Below are positions 1 through 5,636 of a stretch of 5,636 bases of DNA, one piece after another (the first letter of the stretch is position 1; the number at the start of each line of letters is the position of its first letter). Made by a program: the position numbers and the translations under genes. Source of the DNA: Ilumatobacteraceae bacterium (GTDB lineage Bacteria; Actinomycetota; Acidimicrobiia; Acidimicrobiales; Ilumatobacteraceae); the NCBI GenBank assembly GCA_023253435.1, contig JALRGJ010000085.1, positions 1 to 5,636 on the forward strand, given 5' to 3'. The notes beneath the pieces are model-generated. The model saw only the letters and a program-made list of their open reading frames with translations, was not told the DNA's origin and ran no database searches.

Positions 1-22
1 TCTTCCCCACACCGTATGTATT

Positions 23-98
23 TGGTGCGCCCTCTGGGGCTCGAACCCAGGACCTGCGGATTAAAAGTCCGTTGCTCTACCGACTGAGCTAAAGGCGC
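23..98 (-). tRNA. tRNA-Lys (anticodon UUU), complete
   Basis: Read on the minus strand, this folds into a full 76-nt cloverleaf. The acceptor stem GCGCCTT pairs with AGGGCGC (one G-U). The D arm is GCTC/GAGC around AGTCGGTA. The anticodon stem ACGGA/TCCGC (closed by A-C/G-C style pairs in the upper part) carries the loop CTTTTAA, giving anticodon UUU for lysine. The T arm is CTGGG/CCCAG with loop TTCGAGC. Discriminator A73 is followed by CCA encoded in the DNA, so the 3' end does not have to be added after transcription. I see no convincing terminator in the 22 bases left downstream. It delivers lysine to AAA and AAG codons. The tRNA identity is secure. Confidence 0.97.
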
Positions 99-167
99 GG
101 AGGCGGAACGGAACCCAGAGCGAAACTCGCCTAGGGAGCCGAATACGACCAGATACTTAGGCTAGTT

Positions 168-197
168 GGGTCAGGGCAAAAAAGAACGGCCTGACCC
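168..197. repeat. Inverted repeat, 8-bp arms, 14-base spacer
   Basis: The arms GGGTCAGG (168-175) and CCTGACCC (190-197) are perfect complements around an A-rich spacer that includes six A in a row. No T-run follows the outer arm on either strand, so it is not a classic intrinsic terminator. It covers the place where a weak -35-like TTGCCC for the tRNA would sit on the minus strand, so a protein-binding site is possible. The function is unknown. Confidence 0.5.
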
Positions 198-292
198 TAA
201 GACATGCCCAAAATCGGGATCTCTGGGGTGCCTGAGTTCGACGACCACGGCGGAGTACCGAGAGGCAGTCAGAATCCTTTTGCAGAGTTTGT

Positions 293-305
293 GTGACTCA
301 GTCAC
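293..305. repeat. 13-bp palindrome GTGACT-C-AGTCAC
   Basis: This is a perfect dyad with 6-base arms around a single central base, 57 bases downstream of the amidohydrolase stop codon. It could be a dimeric regulator site or part of a 3'-end structure. No matched partner gene lies next to it, so the role is open. Confidence 0.5.
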
Positions 306-314
306 TACCCACTA

Positions 315-336
315 GTACGAGCTGTCGTACCGGTAC
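315..336. repeat. Overlapping palindromes beyond the amidohydrolase stop
   Basis: GTACGA (315-320) and TCGTAC (325-330) form a perfect 6-bp stem with a 4-base loop. The right arm also begins a second perfect 10-bp palindrome, GTACCGGTAC (327-336), so GTAC occurs three times in 22 bases and two alternative pairings compete. It lies 26-47 bases beyond the amidohydrolase stop codon, where transcript ends are common, but no T-run follows on the minus strand. It may be a 3'-end stabilising hairpin or a weak terminator. Confidence 0.45.
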
Positions 337-361
337 TTTCCGTTGACATTTATTCTCATTA

Positions 362-1585
362 TTAACGACTCACCACCAGCTTGCCGTCTTTCACAACGTG
401 GGAAATAGATGTCTCGTGAGAAGAGAACGCCACAATGTCGTCCAGTGGGTTCACTTTGCTCACAACCAAGTCGCCAAATGCGCCAGGAGCAACAACACCA
501 ATCTTTCCAGTCAGGTGACAGAGCTCGGGGTTGACAACCCACATTGATCGGAGAATGTCAGCGGCAGACTGAACCTCGGCGCGAATTGCCATTTCTGAGT
601 TCTGGTACGACTGCGTTTCGCCGATGAGGTCTGTTCCAAGGCCGAGAGTCACACCTGCTTGAACAGCAATTTCCAGAGACTCGAGGCCAGATTCATACAC
701 CACAACATTCTTCTGCTGATTCGCTGCAGGCAAACCAAGCCGCCCACCGGCGTCGTTCATTGCCTTGTATGTCGCCAGCGTCGGAACCATCACTGCACTT
801 TTTGATGCGACGATTGCTGCAGTCTGCTTGTCAATGAGATTGCCATGTTCAATGGAGTGAACTCCGTTGTTGACTGCCATTGCAATTGCCTCGGGCGAGT
901 ATGCGTGCGCAGCAACGTACGTTCCGCGATGGCTTGCTTCTGTCACTGCAGCAACAATCTCTTCGGGGGTGTATTGGATACTGTCAATCGGATCCGTCGG
1001 CGATGCCACACCACCAGACACATGAATCTTCAAGAAATCACTTCCGTCGCGCAACAAGTGTCGCGCAGCCTTGCGGATTGCGTCCGGACCATCAGCAACA
1101 ATCGAGAAATTATCCGAACGGAATGAACACGCACAGGCCGGTACGTCAAGTTGTCCGCCCGCAGTATCGCCATGTCCACCTGTCTGGCTGAGCATGCGAC
1201 CAGCACGAACAATCCTGGGTCCAACAGTGTGCCCGTGGCGAATAGCGCTCATCAGGCCAGAGACTTCTCCACCGAGATCGCGCACCGTTGTGAACCCACG
1301 CTCCACTGTCTCTCGAGCGAGGCGTGCCATGACTACACCGAATTCAACTTCAGACCACGCCGTCAACGCACGAAAATCCATCGTGGCTAACCGGAAGTGA
1401 ACATGCGCATCAATTAATCCAGGCACGACAAATTGCCCGGCCGCATCTATGGCAACATCAGGGGCCGTTGCCCCAGCAGTGCCAACTTCGACAATGACAC
1501 CATCTTCAATCACAACATCTTGGCTCTCGCTAAATGTCATTGTTGAGGTGTCTAGAACTGTGCCATTACGAACAATGGTCCTCAT
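362..1585 (-). CDS. Amidohydrolase, Xaa-Pro dipeptidase / imidazolonepropionase-like subgroup
   Basis: This is a cytoplasmic metal-dependent hydrolase (407 aa, full length for the family) of the amidohydrolase superfamily, in the subgroup that includes Xaa-Pro dipeptidase-annotated proteins and characterised L-Xaa-Arg/Lys carboxypeptidases. An N-terminal beta segment (1-55) precedes the TIM barrel. Ligands of a binuclear centre are visible: H61 and H63 in GLIDAHVHF, K186 in FLKIHVSGG (the expected carbamylated lysine), H227 in VAAHAY, H247 in SIEHGN, and D319 in GLGTD, the catalytic aspartate. Subgroup signatures TTVRDLGG (99-106) and LSQTGGHGD (132-140) are present. The C-terminal part returns to the small beta domain (about 362-407). 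The ATG has a GGGGGG tract 5 bases upstream as a likely ribosome site. There is no signal peptide. The neighbouring lipoprotein gene ends 143 bases upstream on the same strand. The substrate cannot be read from the sequence; a peptidase acting on dipeptides or acyl amino acids is most likely, and a cyclic-amide hydrolase is the alternative. Confidence 0.93.
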   Translation of the reverse strand: MRTIVRNGTVLDTSTMTFSESQDVVIEDGVIVEVGTAGATAPDVAIDAAGQFVVPGLIDAHVHFRLATMDFRALTAWSEVEFGVVMARLARETVERGFTTVRDLGGEVSGLMSAIRHGHTVGPRIVRAGRMLSQTGGHGDTAGGQLDVPACACSFRSDNFSIVADGPDAIRKAARHLLRDGSDFLKIHVSGGVASPTDPIDSIQYTPEEIVAAVTEASHRGTYVAAHAYSPEAIAMAVNNGVHSIEHGNLIDKQTAAIVASKSAVMVPTLATYKAMNDAGGRLGLPAANQQKNVVVYESGLESLEIAVQAGVTLGLGTDLIGETQSYQNSEMAIRAEVQSAADILRSMWVVNPELCHLTGKIGVVAPGAFGDLVVSKVNPLDDIVAFSSHETSISHVVKDGKLVVSR

Positions 1586-1590
1586 TTGTG

Positions 1591-1596
1591 CCCCCC
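1591..1596 (-). promoter_or_regulatory. Probable ribosome binding site of the amidohydrolase gene
   Basis: GGGGGG on the minus strand lies 5 bases before the ATG at 1585. It is G-rich rather than the usual AGGAGG, but can pair with the CCUCC end of 16S rRNA using a G-U pair, and it fits the chosen start. Confidence 0.5.
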
Positions 1597-1712
1597 GTGA
1601 AGTCTCAATACTAGATACGACCGTCTCCCAGCCTAATGAAGCAAATAGAACAGAAATTCATCCGACGGTGGCCCACAATGACAAGATCTTGATGGACACC
1701 GAGCCATTTGTT

Positions 1713-1729
1713 GTGGCACCGTGCACCAC
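1713..1729 (-). other. Hairpin overlapping the lipoprotein stop codon
   Basis: As minus-strand RNA, GUGGUGC and GUGCCAC can pair (7 bp, two of them G-U) around an ACG loop. The stem begins with the last base of the TAG stop. No U-run follows, so it is at best a weak or non-canonical terminator. The remaining bases up to the amidohydrolase start show no clear promoter; TTGTCA (1684-1679) with ATGAAT (1661-1656) at 17 bases spacing is the best but weak candidate. Confidence 0.3.
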
Positions 1730-3411
1730 TACTGGGATGTCACAACAACAGTTTGTTTTGTAGTTGTTGAACCAACTAATTGCTTCATGTACACCGTGCA
1801 CTTGGTGCGATTGTTTGCCGGCATCACCAAATTTGTGCCAACAACACGACATGTTCCATCTACGACAAATTTGGGCTTGTTGCCATTTGCCACAATCTTG
1901 AACATTTTCGAGAGAGAAATTGATCCACCAACTTTTACGGTGAATACCGGAATTACCTCTACTGCAGAAGTAGTTGTCATGGGCACAGCTGAAGTACTTG
2001 GCACGATCGTTGTTGTGACCGGTGTAGATGTGGTGGTGACAGGAGGCAATGTCGTTGAAGGAGAACCCGTAAGTGTGGCCAACTGCTCCGTTGTGATTCC
2101 AAATAGAGGCACAAATGTTCCCGTCTCATATTCTGAACTACAAGCAGGTGCATTACACATTGCCAAAGTCATCATCAGATCGTTGTTCACAAAAAGTGAC
2201 GCCTGAAATTGACGAGAATCTACGACATCACTTGCAATGAAGCCTTGATGTTCAAACATTTTGCGCACTTGTCCACTAGTCACTGTGGGTTGAGATGTAC
2301 CGAAATAATTTTTGTCAAACAGCGCTCGCACTTGAGTTTCTGTTGCCACGCCAACTGGAGAATTAGCAACTACTACTTCCACAGCGTGTTCACCGGAAAT
2401 ACTCCAGCGTGCACTCTCTATTGAGGCAGTTGAATTTGAAGAATTCCACAACACATTCTGTTGTACTGACGCACGTGGATCCACAGCTCCTACGTGACCG
2501 GCAAAACGCGGATCGGCACTCGTCATCCCCACCAAGCAGGAACGCACTGTCTGACTGGCCCCTGTTGGAGTGTTGCACGAAGTGGATAGACCTACTGCTG
2601 CAATTGAATCGTTGTTTGAAGTTCTCCGTTGTACTCCAGGGTCAACGAAGCGCTGCAACTTGACAGCATCAAATACTTCTCCTAAATGGCCCGAGTAATC
2701 GTTCTCATCAACAAATGACCATGTTGCCGTTCCACTACCACCAGATCCGAAAGAAGAATCGATTGCGCCACTCGCGGTGACACCTGTGAGGAACATCATT
2801 CGCTGCCCGCTGATGGCACGACGATGAAGAACGACGAGTTGTGGTGCTGAAGCAGTGAATCGACCAGCACTGTTCACAGTTCCTTGCTGCACCCTGATCC
2901 CAATGTCAATCACTTGTCCAAGATTTAATTCAGAGGCATTAAGCGCGACGACTCCATTGGATCCAAATCCACGATAGTTCTGAGCAGTTCCCGACTGGAG
3001 AGCAACATATTGCAACTCGTGCGACACAGAGCCATCAGATGCGGTTTGGTACCAAACAACTGCAACATTGCGGTCATAGACAATTACTTTGTGAGGCTTT
3101 CGCGACAGGGTGATGGAGACCTTGCCTTGTGATCCAAAGTTCGTCAGAGGAACCACATTGCTTGAGTCTGCTCGATATCCGTACACATGAAGACCAAAAA
3201 TTGTTTCCCCATTGGTTGTGGATTCGCTCATAACAGCAACAAAATTCTCGTTGTTTGGTCGCTCCACTACAGACATTTCCGTACTCACGGAATGTGTTAG
3301 AGCAGAGTTCTTCTTTTGCTGCGAATTTGAGTTGGAAGGATCTGATCCACAAGAGACTCCAACTAGACAAAGGAAAGACACCAAAGTGATAGCGGTAAAA
3401 CGTGGTGGCAT
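1729..3411 (-). CDS. Secreted lipoprotein with delta-60-like repeats, Thr/Pro linker and C-terminal domain
   Basis: This is an uncharacterised surface lipoprotein of 560 aa. The start is a short basic segment (MPPR), a hydrophobic stretch and a relaxed lipobox, GVSC, with lipidated Cys21. A Ser/Asn/Gln-rich tether (22-43) follows. The body (about 45-445) is beta-rich and contains spaced FGS-x-G motifs: NFGSQGKV (91-98), GFGSNGVV (148-155) and SFGSGGSG (220-227). They resemble the delta-60 repeat, which is expected to build beta-propeller-like folds. DPRF (300-303) and YFGTSQP (369-375) may be decayed copies. A Thr/Pro/Ser-rich linker (about 449-483) leads to a small C-terminal domain (484-560) with two Cys. 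The ATG at 3411 is preferred because AAAGGA lies 8 bases upstream and the signal peptide then begins correctly. A GTG at 3486 would add 25 residues but has no ribosome site. I do not recognise a specific function; a substrate-binding or adhesion role outside the membrane is only inference. Confidence 0.85.
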   Translation of the reverse strand: MPPRFTAITLVSFLCLVGVSCGSDPSNSNSQQKKNSALTHSVSTEMSVVERPNNENFVAVMSESTTNGETIFGLHVYGYRADSSNVVPLTNFGSQGKVSITLSRKPHKVIVYDRNVAVVWYQTASDGSVSHELQYVALQSGTAQNYRGFGSNGVVALNASELNLGQVIDIGIRVQQGTVNSAGRFTASAPQLVVLHRRAISGQRMMFLTGVTASGAIDSSFGSGGSGTATWSFVDENDYSGHLGEVFDAVKLQRFVDPGVQRRTSNNDSIAAVGLSTSCNTPTGASQTVRSCLVGMTSADPRFAGHVGAVDPRASVQQNVLWNSSNSTASIESARWSISGEHAVEVVVANSPVGVATETQVRALFDKNYFGTSQPTVTSGQVRKMFEHQGFIASDVVDSRQFQASLFVNNDLMMTLAMCNAPACSSEYETGTFVPLFGITTEQLATLTGSPSTTLPPVTTTSTPVTTTIVPSTSAVPMTTTSAVEVIPVFTVKVGGSISLSKMFKIVANGNKPKFVVDGTCRVVGTNLVMPANNRTKCTVYMKQLVGSTTTKQTVVVTSQ

Positions 3412-3419
3412 GAGAGTGA

Positions 3420-3425
3420 TCCTTT
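3420..3425 (-). promoter_or_regulatory. Ribosome binding site deciding the lipoprotein start
   Basis: AAAGGA on the minus strand lies 8 bases before the ATG at 3411. Together with the signal-peptide geometry it selects this start over the in-frame GTG at 3486, which has no comparable site. Confidence 0.65.
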
Positions 3426-3468
3426 GCAATGCAATTTTGAATCCAATTGAGGGATAAAAGATTGCCAC

Positions 3469-3497
3469 ATCATAGAGTAATTTCACTCTTGGTTCAC
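3469..3497 (-). promoter_or_regulatory. Candidate promoter of the lipoprotein gene
   Basis: On the minus strand, TATGAT (3474-3469) matches five of six bases of the -10 consensus. GTGAAC (3497-3492), three of six for -35, lies 17 bases before it. The predicted transcript start is an A near 3462, giving a leader of about 50 bases before the ATG at 3411 that includes the ribosome site. A weaker divergent pair for the plus-strand gene, TTCACC (3493-3498) and TACAAC (3517-3522) with 18 bases between, would overlap the same -35 area. Confidence 0.4.
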
Positions 3498-3538
3498 CGA
3501 ACTGTTTGAATTCATCTACAACTGGGAATGTAACGTCA

Positions 3539-3922
3539 ATGAGTAACTCACCTCACTTAGCAATCACTGAGTTCATAGGTGTGTACGACGCTGACTCCAC
3601 ACTTATTGGTGAAATCTCCTATTGGATCGGCGCTCGACTTGGCAGAACCCATTGTTCCTTGTGTGATCTCACCCATGGTCTCTTCACTGTTAAGTCAGAG
3701 TGGAAAGAGTGCCAGCGTTCTTTGGGTGTTCCTTTCCTCACGTTTCATCGCAATGATGCACCCGGTGATGTCATCAATTTTGTAGAGGGAAAATATCCAA
3801 TAGTTCTTGCTCGAACTGAACAGGGTCTATCTGTGGTTCTCACTGGAGAAGACTTAGATCGATTGAACGGCTCTGTATCTCTTTTTGTAGAGGCCCTGAA
3901 AAGCTATAGCTCCCATACATAG
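3539..3922 (+). CDS. Uncharacterised small protein with HCxxC...H motif
   Basis: This is a 127-aa soluble protein with no signal peptide or membrane segment. The central signature is H38-C39-S-L-C42-D-L-T-H46-G, followed by W55 and a further Cys58. Before it lies an IGVYDADSTLIGEISYWIG stretch (13-31), and after it VPFLTFHRND (64-73). The C-terminal half alternates beta segments (PIVLAR, LSVVLTG) with a helix near the end. I associate this arrangement with a family of actinobacterial hypothetical proteins, from memory only; no function is known to me. The paired Cys flanked by His could bind a metal or act as a redox pair, and the alternating beta/alpha C-terminal half would suit a thioredoxin-like shape, but this is inference. 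The ATG at 3539 is preferred, with GGGA 11 bases upstream; an in-frame TTG at 3506 would add 11 residues. The gene diverges from the lipoprotein gene and lies 38 bases before the helicase gene. Confidence 0.8.
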   Translation: MSNSPHLAITEFIGVYDADSTLIGEISYWIGARLGRTHCSLCDLTHGLFTVKSEWKECQRSLGVPFLTFHRNDAPGDVINFVEGKYPIVLARTEQGLSVVLTGEDLDRLNGSVSLFVEALKSYSSHT

Positions 3923-3948
3923 GAGAGATAGCAGACACACCCCTTCCC

Positions 3949-3960
3949 TATTTTTAATTC
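3949..3960 (+). promoter_or_regulatory. Candidate -10 element for a leaderless helicase transcript
   Basis: TATTTT (3949-3954) fits the TANNNT pattern of a -10 hexamer and ends 6 bases before the A of the ATG at 3961, so transcription could begin exactly on the start codon. No ribosome binding site lies within 15 bases of that ATG; the only good one, AGGAGAG (3921-3927), is more than 30 bases away. An in-frame TAA (3955-3957) rules out any earlier start. No clear -35 is seen. Confidence 0.4.
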
Positions 3961-5636
3961 ATGGGCCTCTTTAGTTCACTTCTCCGTGCTCGTACTGCCC
4001 GCATCGAATTGGTAGCAAGTCTCCAACGGATTCGTGAGGCACAAAAAACACTCGATGCCGCCCATTCACGTGTTCTCCGTGCTCAAGAACTTCTGCAAGT
4101 GACACGGGGATCACATGCAATATCTGATACTTCGGCTCTTCAAGAACCAGACATTGAACTCATCTGTGCGGTTGATGATTGGCTGCACATTCGAGGGCAA
4201 ATACAAGCCCCGTTAAATGAAGTTCGGCAAATACTGAGAGATTATGAAGACAGCATTCGCGTTGTTCAATCACGACGCAACCTTGCTAAAAGTCTGTTCA
4301 TCAAATCAGCCAGGTTTGCACTACCAGAACAAGTAGCACTTACCACCACGGCACTCACTGCAGTCTCACGCATTCTCAATTCCAAACTCACGAGGAGAAC
4401 AATTACCGCATTAGCTCGTCGACGCTCAGACCCCGATGAAACATTGCTGCGCTACCGCAGAAACAATGCATTCTTTGTTGCAACACTAGAACACTTCCAA
4501 AACCAATTATCAGAAAAGCCACAAGACAGCAGAGCTACTGGTGGCTTACACGGGGAAATTGCAAGTCAAGTTGAGACAACCCAACTTCTTCAAGGTGAGT
4601 TCACATCTATTCTGCGTCGTTACCAAGAGTTTGGTGCGAAGTACATCATCACACAGAAAAAAGTCATCCTTGGCGATGAAATGGGACTAGGGAAAACAGT
4701 GCAAGCGCTTGCTGCAATGTGCCACACGCACGCATTAGGAGCGCGAAATTTCCTCGTCATTGCCCCGAATAGTGTTCTCATTAACTGGGAGCGTGAGACC
4801 CTGACGCATACTTCCCTAAAGCCTGTCATCCTGCACGGACCACTGCGTGAAGAACGTGTTCACGAATGGTTCAATTCTGGCCGAGTGGGAATCACAACCT
4901 ATGGAACAGTTACCAAAATTGCTGAACTCATTGAATCGGTAGATGTCCTGATTGTGGATGAAGCTCATCACGTAAAGAACCCAGACTCTTTACGAACAGG
5001 AGCAGTTCAAAAAATCATTGCGCTCTCAGATCATGTAGTACTCATGACCGGAACGGCTCTAGAAAATAGATTGGGAGAATTCAAGTCTCTCGTGGGTCTT
5101 GCACAACCCGCTATCAGCAATTCTCTAGAAGGCATCTCTACCTATAGAGCTCCAGATCCTGAAGTAGTGAAGACAATGCTCTCACCGGTGTACCTTCGCA
5201 GAACTCAACAGGATGTCCTTGCAGAACTTCCTGAACGAATTCATATTGACGAATGGGTAGATCTCTCAGACGATGACAGAAATGAGTATTTGCTTGCAGA
5301 ACCCAATCTGATGAAGAAACGACTCGCCGCCACCATCGGTGATGTCTCACAAACTTCTGCCAAATACAGTCGACTTCTGGAAATAATTGAGCAACACCAG
5401 GAATCTAAACAAAAAATTGTTGTTTTTAGCTACTTTCTGCAAGTCATCGATCACGTTTCACAACTACTCAATAGTCAATTCATCATTACAGGTGCATCCA
5501 GTCCAACAGAACGACACAGGATTATCGACGCTTTCAGCCAAGCACCAGACGGAGCAGTTCTCATTTCTCAAGTAGAGGCCGGAGGAATAGGCATTAATTT
5601 ACAAATGGCACAAGTGGTCATTTTGATGGAGCCTCA
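3961..5636 (+). CDS. SNF2-family DNA-dependent ATPase/helicase, 3' end cut off by the window
   Basis: The reading frame stays open from the ATG to the window end (558 full codons, no stop), so the protein is partial. It is an ATP-driven double-stranded DNA translocase of superfamily 2, SNF2 type. Residues 1-215 are a helical region of unknown type, with a probable coiled coil at about 9-47 and another charged helix at about 80-115. The motor begins with a Q-motif-like LRRYQEFG (218-225). Motif I is GDEMGLGKT (238-246), motif Ia FLVIAPNSVLINW (264-276), motif II DEAH (333-336, within VDEAHHVKN), and motif III MTGTALEN (362-369). YLRRTQQDVLAELPE (411-425) is the typical SNF2 link between lobes. 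In lobe 2, motif IV is KIVVFSYF (485-492) and motif V SQVEAGGIGINL (536-547). Motif VI, with its arginine fingers, lies beyond the edge. All catalytic residues in view are intact. The section between lobes is short, so this is a compact SNF2 enzyme. The role is not readable: DNA repair, transcription-complex remodelling and defence are all possible. The preceding CxxC gene ends 38 bases upstream. Confidence 0.95.
   Translation, partial: MGLFSSLLRARTARIELVASLQRIREAQKTLDAAHSRVLRAQELLQVTRGSHAISDTSALQEPDIELICAVDDWLHIRGQIQAPLNEVRQILRDYEDSIRVVQSRRNLAKSLFIKSARFALPEQVALTTTALTAVSRILNSKLTRRTITALARRRSDPDETLLRYRRNNAFFVATLEHFQNQLSEKPQDSRATGGLHGEIASQVETTQLLQGEFTSILRRYQEFGAKYIITQKKVILGDEMGLGKTVQALAAMCHTHALGARNFLVIAPNSVLINWERETLTHTSLKPVILHGPLREERVHEWFNSGRVGITTYGTVTKIAELIESVDVLIVDEAHHVKNPDSLRTGAVQKIIALSDHVVLMTGTALENRLGEFKSLVGLAQPAISNSLEGISTYRAPDPEVVKTMLSPVYLRRTQQDVLAELPERIHIDEWVDLSDDDRNEYLLAEPNLMKKRLAATIGDVSQTSAKYSRLLEIIEQHQESKQKIVVFSYFLQVIDHVSQLLNSQFIITGASSPTERHRIIDAFSQAPDGAVLISQVEAGGIGINLQMAQVVILMEP

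Larger units (their letters stand above)
99..361. other. Intergenic region between tRNA-Lys and the amidohydrolase gene
   Basis: This 263-base gap lies between two minus-strand genes and holds no convincing coding sequence. It should contain the tRNA promoter and the 3' end of the amidohydrolase transcript. On the minus strand the best promoter-like pair I find is TTGCCC (178-173) and TATCTG (154-149), 18 bases apart, about 50 bases before the tRNA. The -10 match is poor, so I do not call it separately. The gap also carries one long-loop inverted repeat near the tRNA and a cluster of palindromes near the amidohydrolase stop, listed separately. Confidence 0.6.

Noticed and set aside
23..98. 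tRNA-Lys as an integration site for a mobile element
   Set aside because: No integrase, no repeat of the tRNA 3' end and no mobile gene occurs in the window; the 22 bases past its 3' end are too few to judge.
312..542. Minus-strand open frame of 76 codons overlapping the amidohydrolase end
   Set aside because: It overlaps the amidohydrolase C-terminus in another frame, is rich in Trp, Cys and Arg as shadow frames often are, and has no family features.
1071..1400. Plus-strand open frame of 109 codons
   Set aside because: It is fully antisense to the well-supported amidohydrolase gene across its K186 and HGD motifs and has no recognisable domain.
1721..2206. Open plus-strand frame of 161 codons opposite the end of the lipoprotein gene
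   Set aside because: It lies antisense to the Thr/Pro linker and C-terminal domain, its Val/Thr-rich composition mirrors the low-complexity linker, and it shows no recognisable motif.
3411..3486. Upstream GTG start for the lipoprotein (25 extra residues)
   Set aside because: No ribosome site precedes it, the extra residues would bury the signal peptide, and the candidate promoter TATGAT lies downstream of that GTG.
3921..3927. AGGAGAG as the ribosome site of the helicase gene
   Set aside because: It lies 33 bases before the ATG at 3961, much too far, and no in-frame start codon between can be used because of the TAA at 3955-3957.
3961..5636. Reading the SNF2 gene as part of a DISARM-like or other defence island
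   Set aside because: No methyltransferase, nuclease, phospholipase-D or other defence partner is in view; the neighbours are a lipoprotein, an amidohydrolase, a tRNA and a small CxxC protein.

Overview
The window (5636 bases, G+C roughly balanced by eye) looks like a chromosomal stretch of a bacterium. It is probably a streamlined actinobacterium of moderate G+C, with Acidimicrobiia-like or freshwater lineages the best guess. The reasons are a secreted lipoprotein with a Thr/Pro-rich linker of the TTT-P type common in that group, a small CxxC protein of a type I associate with Actinobacteria, and a helicase gene that appears to start without a leader. This assignment is inference; no taxonomic marker gene is present. 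I see no phage, transposon, CRISPR or plasmid feature.

Layout. On the minus strand, from the left edge: a complete tRNA-Lys(UUU) with encoded CCA; a 263-base gap rich in small palindromes; a binuclear-metal amidohydrolase of the Xaa-Pro dipeptidase / imidazolonepropionase-like type (407 aa); and, upstream of it, a lipoprotein of about 560 aa with delta-60-like repeats, a Thr/Pro linker and a small C-terminal domain. A 127-base divergent intergenic region holds the strand switch. On the plus strand follow a 127-aa uncharacterised protein with an HCxxC...H motif and, 38 bases later, the start of a SNF2-family helicase. The helicase runs off the right edge after 558 codons, just past motif V and before motif VI.

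How the genes relate. The amidohydrolase and the lipoprotein point the same way with a 143-base gap, so co-transcription is possible but not shown. The small CxxC gene and the helicase are tightly spaced, but the gap contains a -10-like element exactly placed for a leaderless helicase transcript, so they may be independent units. No obvious pathway joins the four proteins. The least explained parts are the N-terminal 215 residues of the helicase, the CxxC protein next to it, and the lipoprotein.
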